This document shows, piece by piece, positions 39,901-48,073 of a stretch of DNA of 64,000 nt (its first letter is position 1; each line of letters opens with the position of its first letter). The DNA is from a virus, in the IMG/VR virus record IMGVR_UViG_3300008117_004020, positions 54,148 through 118,147 of that record; one strand, written 5' to 3'. A program made the position numbers and the translations under genes. Under the pieces are notes generated by a model, which was not told where the DNA came from, did no database searches, and saw nothing but the letters and a program-made list of their open reading frames with translations.

Positions 39901-40433
39901 TTACCCGCTGCATTAATAAATCCTTTAGGCTTAAGTAAGTCTTCAAATGACTTTTCTCCTTTCTGTAAATAATCATTATACATTAAGTTAAGATAGTCAC
40001 CAACAGATTGTTTTGCAGAAGGGTAGTCTTTAGTTAATCCTTCATCTGTATTACCAATATTAAAATAATTATATTTGCTTTTAAGTTTTGTACCTAACCC
40101 ACTTTCCATTTGACCTTGAGTTAATATCATTTCTAGTGGAGCTTGATAACCAGTCTTATTATAAAAGTCCATAGCTGCATCTGCTATATCTTTAGCCTTA
40201 AGAGATGTGCCTTTAAACACTGGGCGGTTTAAATACTTTTGAGCGCTATTCAGATATGTATTATAATCAAAAGCGGGTTTTGTTGAACTTTCATTTCCTC
40301 CCATCATTCCCCTCATAAATGACCCAAGTCCAGATGCTATTTTAGACACTAAAGGATCAAAGATGTAATTTCCAACCTGTGCTTTTGGAAGTTTACCACT
40401 ATAATAGTTGCTAAGTTTAGATTTTTTTGCCAT
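33924..40433 (-). CDS. Virion protein with GH73-like N-terminus and internal duplication
   Basis: A 2169-residue structural protein. Residues about 60-205 resemble a glucosaminidase/lysozyme-like (GH73, FlgJ-type) domain: MILTQGQMESGLG with E110 as candidate catalytic acid, then NYFNIG (122-127) and YASDPVYEEKI. After it, two related segments (about 210-400 and 670-860) repeat the same order: a GL-x-K-Y-Q-T motif, an Ala/Arg/Gln-rich helix, a TP-(S/T)-G-x-x-x-D stretch, VNMNP, and a glycine-rich hydrophobic run, so the protein contains an internal duplication. Near the C-terminus RVYILGHHGSRY (H1895/H1896) and FNCYLGSCST (C1929) form a His-Cys pair reminiscent of caspase/clostripain-like folds. 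LPKAQ at 15-19 and IPKYQ near 1814 match motifs in neighbouring proteins. The stop lies five bases before the small gene downstream, so they are coupled. Confidence 0.65.
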   Translation of the reverse strand: MAKKSKLSNYYSGKLPKAQVGNYIFDPLVSKIASGLGSFMRGMMGGNESSTKPAFDYNTYLNSAQKYLNRPVFKGTSLKAKDIADAAMDFYNKTGYQAPLEMILTQGQMESGLGTKLKSKYNYFNIGNTDEGLTKDYPSAKQSVGDYLNLMYNDYLQKGEKSFEDLLKPKGFINAAGNRYASDPVYEEKIKNQLNYVKKFLNKKGYGGLHQYQTDGTVGPDQPYHPITNPTGYRVSPSDALAIARRNEQRAVQTGPQIGQYNKVYDVQRKQSAQEYARSQAQRNSALAQTMGLFTPTGDNVDAGVIGAETTVNMNPLITGPIMSTSRLYGAGRSMFDPKTFNPYFSADNSIGQNILGALALSGDLGMLKMTTRTPSGSTYNPETVFVEELPPSSRLAARNQRVTDSWFNKKAGIPSTAEEYMQFLKQQEKGAEEAAKNQKGRTYYSSQNPTAGDRLVNLAQYGEQKVPTKLDFVTNEQLFNEQIFMDEYKKHIRDFTNMGYDWKDAINHAVNRTLDNLKNHPDFDHNLSLERTFQKLTRGANTYNPYHKDFRPEYLWSRKPLGSQAKGVMRANPSNMMDPNFDIGNKNIYVFGDELANYVDLNSVVSNQIKHYEDLLKMADDAETSSKIQARLNKLYGKVPKNLDLGETYRGIDAWQNLTPNKEGGLQKYQTKGTVYPWMMDLGQTTNYSTDADALAVMQRAAIAAETKRKMDAGARENARRTFVGPATPESPQSKKRRYELNKQRAFETGAKFNYETGDIAPANDPTAKGGAWGKVQTPALVQTAAMATPSGRDYDAATAGSEVFVNMNPITAPITSSGRLTQLAVGQNPYGFNSDGITSNILPALGVLGDVAGVGSFKMLPGSKSVTNAPVKIANATRKALGTESGLLSNIPSPRSVIVSKMLNNSKLNTKLADRYYANRILEEELIGPNVSYKGTPNFPEGKTVWYSDGPFLQRNGRMYYMSEFENGIGLSDETYMFMPRPDHPYPSKHIKKLQKKYNVSDAAPIEFDDPYKDYFKYDEEVTPIDDWIIHNDLGKLTGDKTWWLKSQPYSGMFKRSIFDKPFGRHLFAKQSALESSLGRPLDTHRELLGDVLQKGVLPRKNITITPTTEMDLPGIEGLKSFSYNPLTKSMERGIFTNPSLQKNYYQNVGRYANGGDIKYEIPRFDIGGPGSCPANMYWDTVKRTCVPRPAPYITSDINDFNRRNQLASDSTNAAINSAVSIKENDLNSFNEKTITANNARPTLSTSDKSYKDKKSVAKSVTKYKNQPLVRHTTQQYKDKLIKEGNDPKAVDEFVDQSASVISGNQIINPVAITDYHVDSKHYDEKGNLVDTASTQYAPEFQEAKQKVEFNPSFAINYVDYQGKQQTVYVKDYDSWKKLKDRFSGSRAFQSSEEDGSKSAASLSLGQINTTPLEYLKTDKIESPYELTMYTDTGKKNINLKTNKERQEYIDKWNADPNPEYSIGYNGVFNADDLFDSKPSEKVKEPIEEVFPTKKWGGSANQLSLGTTAKQGKVINDDRGQWAHPGKNTRVFSPSITMDGVPYPVEAHANTGQKIIMQPGQDYYFPGADYVDEYPMMQKGGTLPPIYTNDPNDPRLKAHGDSAVNFQRYPAVGFVEHYDHVESAQERKENLKKYRESVKKNPKFKELFKNAEYAIKQKQYPAGVKYSNEWVDLGGGTGGHKRTYVYDKPKQPVIYREATLHPKRGAVKNERESQAPEYNILPLTRQVAGDISGKVNMSTPYRVDYTDESGKRASQYFPSEKEGSQFMQELQSRPIGIGTGTTGYYDRKYGGNIMQGGGDISIPVLAPKIPKYQKKGTVKHYVFPEDPNAGLPGPRTTSAFIQEAKNLQTYIGKNYPNEEVVIMPGYGKEYFDKQVVPTLGKITKDDRVYILGHHGSRYAGIPNDLWGDALEQAQRRAGDFNCYLGSCSTNDLVGVNDPKNFYPNPPSFSRVSNFYYRPDRPWLGINPNAPAYGDSRVGVLDAMFSRTYYHPDTEKYYRERENYYDNKMDIYYNSKPEVKKLNKELSELFDKARGEGGYYTEQAAQQRWNIFEKLDSLKRIAESKIIKDPKYISLDNKLSRTTGPRVTKDIKYGIDYAKKDKFNPYVHQDKRVEFKQKNPQEYQPTLGEMLNYTNLQYNYGGYVSKPSKKSMKEGGLLKDYYNMKIKK

Positions 40434-40434
40434 T

Positions 40435-43400
40435 TTATCTAAATGATTTAGTCATTTTTTGATTAGACAATCTAAATAACATTTTAACATCATCAGATAC
40501 CATCCTCTTTAATAATATCTTATTAAGATAGTGTCTGATTTTTTTATGTTGTAAAGATGTCTTTTGATAATTTACATAGCGATCATTTAATTCTCTCTCA
40601 TATCCATTAGCTGCTGTTTCCCATATAGGTTGATAGTTAGTTATAAACTCCCCGCGATTACGCGTGACATCCCAAAACTGATTAAACCTATACTTATTCT
40701 CTTCCTTAGAATACAATATATCAATATTACTAGACTTGACAATAGGATATTCTATTAGAGCTATAGGATCATTCTTAGGTTTAAGAACTAGTCTTAGATT
40801 ACCTGATGTTTGTTCTGTATTATGAATAACAGCCCTGTCAAAGTTCCAATCCAGAATATGATTCTTGTCTTGACATGTACCATCATATTTATAGCATTCC
40901 AACTGATACTCTACACTCTTTAATGTTGCCACCTCTTGTCCTGTAGATGATACAAACTCCACCTCAAATGGGTAATTTACACCATAGAAATTACAGAATA
41001 GGTCACAACGATCATTATGTCTGTAGATGTCTGTTCCTTTAGTTGTCAAGAAATGACTTTTAGAAGGAAGGACTAAATCAGGATGCCAGTCATGGAAACT
41101 AATCCAAGACTGTGATTTAACATCATAACTCACTGTAAATGAAGCATCTTCAAAATATAAAGGATCACCTAAATATATAGTTCTTGTTGCTCCTATTTTA
41201 AAGATGTTTGCCTTATGGTACACTAATGTGGAAGCATACTCATCTCTCACCTTATAGTCCTTCTTACATAAATAAAGAATATTGTTAATATTATCATATG
41301 TAAGTTGGACACCCACTCCCAAAATCGGATTATCTGACAACTCAAAATCAGGATATGACTTAAGCAAATATGAAGGGAGGTATTTAGCAAACCACCATTT
41401 GAGTCCTGCATTAGATATTTCTTGCAATCCTTGTGCAAAATAAAACACCCTTCCTTGGTTCTGACTCACCCAGAATAAACCCATAGGTGTATTTAATACA
41501 GCACCAGAGTTTTGACATGATCCATATTCATAGACATATTCAGCATTACTTGCTGCTTGCATTGGAGTACCAAAAAGCCCACCATCACCAATAGTCACTT
41601 TTACTCCATTAGTAGTCTGAAGTTGATCCACCCCAGCAAAGAAATCAGGACTTGCATTTTTAAATAATATAATAGATCCAGACTGATTGATTGACTTCAT
41701 AGAAACAACAGTACTAGAAAAATCATAATAGTTATTAGCTAAAAATACTCTCCAATTATCTTTTTTAAGTTCTTTTTGTGTAGGCAGTGAATATATAGCT
41801 CTTGATGAATAGTAGGAATAACAAGAAGAAGCCACCTCAGGATCATAGTCTTTTGGTAACACTGTACCCCATGATATGTTATTCTGGAACATTCTACTAG
41901 CTGATAAACTATAGTCATACTTGTAATAGTTACCAGCCTTAATTAAATCAGACCTAAATAAATACTGAAGGTCAGTGTATGTATATTGATCATAGTGTCT
42001 TTGTCCATCATTCTCTCCATAGTCTCTTTGTGCAAGATTGATTTCTGATTCTACAAAGAAGTCTTTTACACCATTCGCAAACAAATAGAAATATCCATTC
42101 TTTACTCCAAACCCTATTTTACCTGTAAGGCAATCGCTTTTAAGTCTATCCAAATGCATAAAATCATTTGGTAAAGCATTGTTTTTCCAGGAATTTATTG
42201 AAATAGCAGCACTACTTCCAGCACCAGCTATGGTAGATAGAGTGGTTAAAAAAGACTTAATTGTAACATTACCAAATATCTTTTTATCCTGTGCAGTTTT
42301 ATTAAATAAACTACTAAGCTGTCTGCCTATTGCATTTCCTATGAGTGCTCCAGAAACCGTATTAACAAATGGTTGAATAAGTACTGAGGAATCATACTCA
42401 TTTGAATTCATCCAATATCTGGGATACGTTATGTTAACATGCTCCATATAGTTAAATGGATACTCATTAGGTTGTCCTATTAACCAATCATTAAAGAAAC
42501 AAAATGAATTCTTCTCAGTGTAGCGATTAATATAAACATCACCTCCAAATAAAACAGGAGATGTGAATTTAGTGCTAGGCGTTGTATTTGTGAAATGAAC
42601 ACACGATGATACTGGTACTTGCAATACCCCATCTAACTGCCCATATTGACTAGGCATCTTAATTTTCAAAGAAGCATAATGAGATGATATAGTTCTTTTA
42701 AAAGATGCTGTAGGATTACTGTACTGTTTTAATCCTCCAATAGTAACCCTTGAATTATCTTTTGTGGTAGGATCATCAAACTCTCCATTAGTTTGAAGAA
42801 TAACATATCTTCCTCTAAATAGATTATTAATTCTATAGTCTAAACCAAAATCTTGAATATATGGGTTAATGTATTGAGCATCAATAAGTTTGCGTCTTCT
42901 ATTGTTTTGTGTAGGCTCAATATAATTATTATAAAACCCATGAGCATCATATTGATATGCGTATTGCTCAGGAGAAACCATTTGTTTAATTATTCTAAGA
43001 GCATTCTCCATACCCTCTCCCATAAAATATAAGAACGTCAGGGTTTTTTGAGCAGCTGCTAATGTAGGAATCTCATCAAAAGGAGATTGTTCTTGTGTTA
43101 CTGATTTATCAGTGGATATATTATATCCCCCAAAATTGGCATTAGGTCCAACACTAGGTTTTTTAATTAATTCATTTAGTGGTAATAATGGTCCAACAAA
43201 CAGCGGGTCAACACCTTCTGCAGAACCACTTGTACCTGTAGGTTGTCCTGTAATAGAGAGACCTAAATTAAAGCCTCTTGCATTATTAATAGTGGTGGTG
43301 GAAGTTTTCTTTCCAAGTAATGATGTAAGTCCTATACCTGTACCCACTATACCAGCTATAAATAAAGCAAAATCCCTAAGCAGCTTATGCTTAGGATGTT

Positions 43401-45303
43401 TATAAGGAACAGTAAATTTACCTTCTGCATTTCCCCAATACTCACCATGAATCTTCACCTCATAAGGATTTAGATAGGGATCTCTAAACTGTGTGTCAGG
43501 AGAATGAAAACTAAACATGTCTCTAAGGAATGTACCCATAGGTTCATATCCTTTACCCTGACAACCACCCTTCACTTCTTTTTTAGAAAGAAAAGGGTCA
43601 ATGTTTAAATCATTAAAAGGATAGTTTTGATATAATCCCTTACGACTAGTGATGTCAGGATTAATCTCATACTCTCCCATATTGCTAAGTATACCCTTTG
43701 CAATCACTGTTTTATTTCCTTCCCTGGACCCTCTAAGAATCTCATATCCTACCACTGATTCAAGAGGAACACCATTATTGTCTAATGGATGGGTGATGTT
43801 TTCAAACTTAACACCTAATAATACGATACTATTAGTGGTTGTATTGTAAATATGAGAAGTGCTATTATCAGGCATCTTGTGATGTCTGATAGGCTTACCG
43901 CACAAATCTCCCCATATTTGGGGTTTGTCATCTGGGTATTTCTCTGTTGATTCCCAATATCCCATTGTACCCTCAGCTACAACCTTTCCTTCATTATTAG
44001 GAAGAATGGAAGAAGATCTTGATGTAGTGTTTGATGTATCAAATACTTCCCATCTTTTAGCAGGGACTGTTGGATTGTCTTGATTCTCAATAGCATCTCT
44101 ACCTCCAGCAACAGATATATCACGCCCTACAGAAGCTCTACCAGGAATATGATAGCTCGCAGACTTCTCACCTGTGTTATACACCCAGCGAATAAAAAAT
44201 GAATATACCTCATCACGCAAATAGGATGTTTGATTTCCACCCTTAATATAGTAATCAGCAGGTTGTTCTACAGCCACCCACTTTGTTAAAATCTTATTAG
44301 CTTGAGGTTGATAGTTAAAGTCTGGTTTAGTGTATATGCCAATTCTAATCAGATAATCATTTAAACTAAGCAAATTATCAGATTTCTCATACGCTGGTGT
44401 AATCAATGGAATGAGATCAAGCCCTACAGTTTTTAACGCAGGATCAAGTTTATCAATAGACACCTTAGTGGTTCTAGTTGAATAATACCCTATGATTCTA
44501 GCTGTTAAGTTTTCTTTAACATAGCTAATCAAGACTAATTCAAACTCATCAAAATCTAAATCAATACTGTCAATTTCCACCTCCAATGCTCCATTGTTAT
44601 CAGCGTGTGTAAATAAAGACTGTATATTTGAAGGAAGAAAGTAATCAGTGACTTTAATGCCTGCAATACTATATGCTATTGCCACCTGGTATGATCCATT
44701 AGGCATTGTTCCACCTGACTTAGATTTAATTACTCTTAAGCATGGAGTGGTCATTAATGGTGCCAGTCTTAATGCTTCACAATCTAATTCATTAGAATAT
44801 TGGGGAACATAGCATGTATTTGCTATTGTATTACTTTTAGGTATTTCTTTATAAGGAATCCTATCTACATTTAATACTCTTGTTGGGTTGATTCCATCAT
44901 CCCAGTATAAAGATGTAGTGCAGTCAGCATTTGATTTAATGGCTGCCTTAATAAGATTTGTTCTTTTGAAATTAAGACATGGAGCATTAACTACTTTTTC
45001 GTAGGTGCATGTACTTTCTCTAAACAATCCTATCTCTGAGTTTACGTCATCTGTAGAGAATAAGTACCATTTGTCTTGTTCATCATATAAAGCAGCAATA
45101 ATAGGGTAGGGGGTACTGCTGCAAAACTTATTAGCAGGTTCATTTCCTAAATATCCAACATGTCCTTCATTAGTGTTATTGACAGCATTACGCGCGTGCG
45201 TCCACATGCCCTCACCTATGTAAGATTCTGCAGTGTCTTTATTAAGACCTTTGACAAAAGAATTTGTCTTTATATTACTGGATTCTTGAAAATTACTCGC
45301 CAT
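40435..45303 (-). CDS. Large tail stump protein, hub or muzzle candidate
   Basis: A 1622-residue protein encoded after the ring-protein genes and before the cargo genes, the place where crAss-like phages encode the large tail stump (hub/muzzle, also called stabilization protein). The N-terminus reads SFVKGLNKDTAESYIGEGMWTHARNAV, a pattern typical of this conserved protein in Bacteroidota phages. Most of it appears to be beta-rich, with Tyr, Asn and Asp abundant. Two hydrophobic glycine-rich stretches (LFIAGIVGTGIGLTSLLG near 640 and a second near 1010-1050) could be internal plug or membrane-contact segments. The start overlaps the small zincin gene's stop by 11 bases. The role is inferred from order and size, not from a catalytic motif. 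Confidence 0.65.
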   Translation of the reverse strand: MASNFQESSNIKTNSFVKGLNKDTAESYIGEGMWTHARNAVNNTNEGHVGYLGNEPANKFCSSTPYPIIAALYDEQDKWYLFSTDDVNSEIGLFRESTCTYEKVVNAPCLNFKRTNLIKAAIKSNADCTTSLYWDDGINPTRVLNVDRIPYKEIPKSNTIANTCYVPQYSNELDCEALRLAPLMTTPCLRVIKSKSGGTMPNGSYQVAIAYSIAGIKVTDYFLPSNIQSLFTHADNNGALEVEIDSIDLDFDEFELVLISYVKENLTARIIGYYSTRTTKVSIDKLDPALKTVGLDLIPLITPAYEKSDNLLSLNDYLIRIGIYTKPDFNYQPQANKILTKWVAVEQPADYYIKGGNQTSYLRDEVYSFFIRWVYNTGEKSASYHIPGRASVGRDISVAGGRDAIENQDNPTVPAKRWEVFDTSNTTSRSSSILPNNEGKVVAEGTMGYWESTEKYPDDKPQIWGDLCGKPIRHHKMPDNSTSHIYNTTTNSIVLLGVKFENITHPLDNNGVPLESVVGYEILRGSREGNKTVIAKGILSNMGEYEINPDITSRKGLYQNYPFNDLNIDPFLSKKEVKGGCQGKGYEPMGTFLRDMFSFHSPDTQFRDPYLNPYEVKIHGEYWGNAEGKFTVPYKHPKHKLLRDFALFIAGIVGTGIGLTSLLGKKTSTTTINNARGFNLGLSITGQPTGTSGSAEGVDPLFVGPLLPLNELIKKPSVGPNANFGGYNISTDKSVTQEQSPFDEIPTLAAAQKTLTFLYFMGEGMENALRIIKQMVSPEQYAYQYDAHGFYNNYIEPTQNNRRRKLIDAQYINPYIQDFGLDYRINNLFRGRYVILQTNGEFDDPTTKDNSRVTIGGLKQYSNPTASFKRTISSHYASLKIKMPSQYGQLDGVLQVPVSSCVHFTNTTPSTKFTSPVLFGGDVYINRYTEKNSFCFFNDWLIGQPNEYPFNYMEHVNITYPRYWMNSNEYDSSVLIQPFVNTVSGALIGNAIGRQLSSLFNKTAQDKKIFGNVTIKSFLTTLSTIAGAGSSAAISINSWKNNALPNDFMHLDRLKSDCLTGKIGFGVKNGYFYLFANGVKDFFVESEINLAQRDYGENDGQRHYDQYTYTDLQYLFRSDLIKAGNYYKYDYSLSASRMFQNNISWGTVLPKDYDPEVASSCYSYYSSRAIYSLPTQKELKKDNWRVFLANNYYDFSSTVVSMKSINQSGSIILFKNASPDFFAGVDQLQTTNGVKVTIGDGGLFGTPMQAASNAEYVYEYGSCQNSGAVLNTPMGLFWVSQNQGRVFYFAQGLQEISNAGLKWWFAKYLPSYLLKSYPDFELSDNPILGVGVQLTYDNINNILYLCKKDYKVRDEYASTLVYHKANIFKIGATRTIYLGDPLYFEDASFTVSYDVKSQSWISFHDWHPDLVLPSKSHFLTTKGTDIYRHNDRCDLFCNFYGVNYPFEVEFVSSTGQEVATLKSVEYQLECYKYDGTCQDKNHILDWNFDRAVIHNTEQTSGNLRLVLKPKNDPIALIEYPIVKSSNIDILYSKEENKYRFNQFWDVTRNRGEFITNYQPIWETAANGYERELNDRYVNYQKTSLQHKKIRHYLNKILLKRMVSDDVKMLFRLSNQKMTKSFR

Positions 45304-45670
45304 GTTTAACCTTCAAATTCTTTTTATCTAAAAATTTATGAAGCACACCTGTTATATGTCCACACAACCATGCTTGAGTTTCCTCATCTACAATATCTCT
45401 ATCCTCAGTTATCTTCACTGTAGCATGATAGATTTCATGTGCTATAGTATTATAAGACAAATATCTAAGATCAATTACTAAATAATAGTCTGTAATATCA
45501 GGAGATAGTACAACACCTTCTGCTTCATCTGTAAATTGATATCCCATTTTGTGAGTGGAGCATATCTTATTAACTGTCTTATTCAATGCTGATGTTACAT
45601 ACAGTATCAACTTACAGTTGTATACAGGTAGGTCTACAGTCTTCTTATATGTTGTGTTTTTAACTACCAT
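45293..45670 (-). CDS. Small zinc metallopeptidase (zincin)
   Basis: A 125-residue protein with a clear HEIYH motif (78-82) in a hydrophobic helix. It is followed by DEETQAW (95-101), whose Glu fits a third zinc ligand as in minimal gluzincin-type phage proteins. There is no signal peptide or membrane segment, so it would act in the cytoplasm or in the virion. It is wedged between a ring-protein gene (one-base overlap) and the large tail stump gene (11-base overlap), so it is translated together with tail proteins. A role in processing a tail component is possible. The fold call is good; the substrate is unknown. Confidence 0.7.
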   Translation of the reverse strand: MVVKNTTYKKTVDLPVYNCKLILYVTSALNKTVNKICSTHKMGYQFTDEAEGVVLSPDITDYYLVIDLRYLSYNTIAHEIYHATVKITEDRDIVDEETQAWLCGHITGVLHKFLDKKNLKVKHGE

Positions 45671-46509
45671 TAGCGTTTAAACATATTATAGTATTTGCCA
45701 TACATAGCCTTTCTATTCATCTCCCAGTTTTTCTTAAACTCATCAAAATCAGGCATATTAACAAAACTATAAGCATTATTTCTAGCCGCTCTAAGTCTTT
45801 GCTCAATAAGCTGTATTCTTTGTGCAACGTCTTCTCCATTCATAAATAAGTTTTCTAGTACCCTTTGCTTTAATGCATACTCATAAAATTCATTTACAAG
45901 AGGATTATCTAATACAAGTAGATTACCACAATCATCTTCTAATGTACCCTCATAATTAATGTGTACTTTTCCTGTCTCTAGATTAGTGTATATAAACCCG
46001 TTTTTAAGTTCAGCTCTATTATATGATTTTACATGTATGTTAGGACAGTCAACAGATACTACCTTTGCCTTACCTAATTGCAAAGGATAGAACTCCTCAT
46101 AAGTTCTAATCTCTGACCTAAGAGTTTGTACTAAGTTGTAGTATTGACCACAATCTGTCATACAAGCATTCACTCTACCGCAGCTATCCACTTTAGGTGG
46201 AGTCTTAAGAATAACATCCTCTACATGTGTTCCTGAAAATACTGGGTCTTGCACTGTATACTTACCACATAAATTAGCATAATTCAAAACGTAGAAATCA
46301 TCTGGAAGTTTTGCTTTATTATGCTCAATATCAAGTATGACATCTTTAGTTTGATGAATCCTAAGCCCAAGTTCATAGTTCACTCTAATAGCCACCTTTA
46401 TAAGTTGTTGAGGATCAATCATCCCCTCTAGGTTAAAACTACTAAAGTCACTCAGCACCTCTGCCAAGAGCTCATCAAATTTTTTATATTTTAATTCAAT
46501 CTTTGCCAT
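45670..46509 (-). CDS. Tail ring/tubular protein (P22 gp4-like candidate)
   Basis: A 279-residue protein with a helical N-terminus (FDELLAEVLSDF...), a central beta-rich part containing several Cys (CGKYTV, CMTDCGQYY), and a long helical C-terminus ending in NMPDFDEFKKNWEMNRKAMYGKYY. This layout and its position just before the large tail stump gene match the tail tubular, P22 gp4-like ring proteins conserved in crAss-like phages. It would form a ring below the portal. Four bases separate it from the 75-aa gene upstream. The call comes from order and composition. Confidence 0.55.
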   Translation of the reverse strand: MAKIELKYKKFDELLAEVLSDFSSFNLEGMIDPQQLIKVAIRVNYELGLRIHQTKDVILDIEHNKAKLPDDFYVLNYANLCGKYTVQDPVFSGTHVEDVILKTPPKVDSCGRVNACMTDCGQYYNLVQTLRSEIRTYEEFYPLQLGKAKVVSVDCPNIHVKSYNRAELKNGFIYTNLETGKVHINYEGTLEDDCGNLLVLDNPLVNEFYEYALKQRVLENLFMNGEDVAQRIQLIEQRLRAARNNAYSFVNMPDFDEFKKNWEMNRKAMYGKYYNMFKR

Positions 46510-46512
46510 GTT

Positions 46513-46740
46513 TTATATACATAAATCAGAACCATTAACAATTAGTTTAACCTTGGTTTCTTCTTTAGTCTTAAGATTTACAAGAATTGCCCCATCCAAA
46601 TAACCATCTACATCAACTGGTAATGTGTTAATTGGAATAAGCTCATCCTCATAAAAAGCAACAATCTCAGACGCATTATTTACAAACGCGTAGATGTCAT
46701 TGTTAAAATCTATAAAAATATATGTTTTGTAGTTAGTCAT
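46513..46740 (-). CDS. Small unknown protein in tail operon
   Basis: A 75-residue protein, mostly beta strands by pattern (YIFIDFNNDIYAFV, AILVNLKTKEETKVKLIV), with no Cys pairs apart from one near the end and no signal or membrane segment. It is co-directional and closely packed between two ring-protein genes (19-base and 3-base gaps), which supports it being real. It may be a small structural adaptor. No family recognised. Confidence 0.55.
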   Translation of the reverse strand: MTNYKTYIFIDFNNDIYAFVNNASEIVAFYEDELIPINTLPVDVDGYLDGAILVNLKTKEETKVKLIVNGSDLCI

Positions 46741-46759
46741 TATAGTTTAGATTTTTTTA

Positions 46760-47434
46760 TTATCTTAAAATGTTTTGTTTATCAGAGATTAAATCTGGAG
46801 GAATCTGATAGGCCATACCAAAGTCTTTCATTACAAATGTCTCTAGTTCACCATGTAAGTAATCTGGAACATTAAATGGCTGATCTTGTCTTAATGTGCA
46901 ATCATCATTTGTATCACAATTAAAGCCTGTAACATCATCCTCAAATATACCATCCACCCTAATAGCCTCCCACTCAATATTTGGCAAATACAAATACCCA
47001 TCTAAATACCAATAATACTTTGTCTTATTGTATTTAAATGTTTTAGAATGGGTCATTGCCACCCAGGTTTTAGGATCTGTGGGAACAAACACTTCACTAC
47101 CATCCAGTGACATTACACCAGAAATCAATGGTCCAAAGTATCCTTCTAAAAATGCAGGGAGTCTTTCTTTTGTGCGTTTAATCTTACAGTTGGTGTACAT
47201 GTTAGTGCAACATGCTTCCACCTTATCTACATCAATCAGTTCAACAGTTGGTAGAGTGCGAATCACTGATTTAAATTTCATTAGTCTGAACTTAGAGTCT
47301 TCTCTCTTCATTAACCAATGAGCATGCTTTATAATAATACTGTATATAAATCTATCAGTGAGGAATGCATCCTTATTTACAGCCTTGAGCTGGTTTCTCA
47401 CCCTTGAAATAATATCTCCTATTGTAGTTGTCAT
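46760..47434 (-). CDS. Tail ring protein candidate
   Basis: A 224-residue protein starting TTTIGDIISRVRNQLKAVNKDAFLTDRFIY, a helical opening seen in phage head-tail ring/adaptor proteins. The middle contains a CCTNMYTNCKIKRT stretch and a beta-rich part (KYYWYLDGYLYLPN). The C-terminus has a DCTLRQDQPF segment and a helix. Its ATG overlaps the TGA of the upstream gene (ATGA), showing translational coupling and use of TGA as a true stop in this phage. With the 279-residue protein downstream it probably forms two of the tail rings. Assigned by context and layout. Confidence 0.55.
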   Translation of the reverse strand: MTTTIGDIISRVRNQLKAVNKDAFLTDRFIYSIIIKHAHWLMKREDSKFRLMKFKSVIRTLPTVELIDVDKVEACCTNMYTNCKIKRTKERLPAFLEGYFGPLISGVMSLDGSEVFVPTDPKTWVAMTHSKTFKYNKTKYYWYLDGYLYLPNIEWEAIRVDGIFEDDVTGFNCDTNDDCTLRQDQPFNVPDYLHGELETFVMKDFGMAYQIPPDLISDKQNILR

Positions 47435-48012
47435 AAGTCAAATTCATTATAAGTTTCTAAGGCAATTTTGTCTTTGTTCTGCATATCTAGTTTAAACACC
47501 TTTCGCCTAAACACAGCGTTTATCTTTTTATAATCCTCAACATGCAAATACCTGTTAAAGTTTTCAGGATAGTGTTTTGCAACAGTTCTGGAAAATTGTC
47601 TAACAGGACTAAATCCCCACAAATTAGAAAATGTAAATCTGTATTTAGTAGCTGAATTAGTATAAAATATTTTAGCTAGATACTGATCACTTTCCCAATT
47701 TCTATGCTGAATCACCTTTCTTAATTCTACAGACAAATGATAATTAACATTCTCTTTTTTTGGAGCTGGACAGCTTCCTATGAAAATATATCCTAACTGC
47801 TCTGGTAACTCCACCCCATCTCTATCATCAATCACAGATTGCCATATCTTACCATTCACAGTACTGATAATCTCTTTAATTTGTTTATTAGAGAGATGGG
47901 CATATTTAGGGTGGGTCTTTCTAAAACTAACATAAAAATCCCTCTTAAGAATGTCTAGACATTTAGCTCTATATCTAGGGGCATTTAAATCAGGAGATCG
48001 CATTTCCCTCAT
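47431..48012 (-). CDS. Conserved tail-operon protein, unknown
   Basis: A 193-residue basic protein opening the ring-protein operon, just downstream of a promoter-like motif. Its N-terminus (PRYRAKCLDILKRDFYVSFRKTHP) is helical and basic, and the centre is beta-like (QLGYIFIGSCPAPKKENVNYHLS). The ATG at 48012 lies only a few bases after the TATA-like part of the motif; a second in-frame ATG three codons on (48003) is an alternative start. The stop overlaps the next start (ATGA). Position suggests a connector or head-tail joining role, but I do not recognise a family. Confidence 0.6.
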   Translation of the reverse strand: MREMRSPDLNAPRYRAKCLDILKRDFYVSFRKTHPKYAHLSNKQIKEIISTVNGKIWQSVIDDRDGVELPEQLGYIFIGSCPAPKKENVNYHLSVELRKVIQHRNWESDQYLAKIFYTNSATKYRFTFSNLWGFSPVRQFSRTVAKHYPENFNRYLHVEDYKKINAVFRRKVFKLDMQNKDKIALETYNEFDL

Positions 48013-48046
48013 AGTATACCTATATTATAATTTACGAAAAATTTGT
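48012..48046 (-). promoter_or_regulatory. Phage promoter-like motif, copy D (variant)
   Basis: The minus strand reads AAATTTTTCGTAAATTATAA and continues TATAGG, then the ATG at 48012. It matches the other copies at most positions (TTTT-(T/C)-GTA-(T/A)-ATTATA-(T/A)-TATA), with C for T before GTA and A for T in two places. It lies directly in front of the ring-protein operon. Confidence 0.5.
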
Positions 48047-48073
48047 GAAGTTTCCTATCTAAACTTTATAGAT

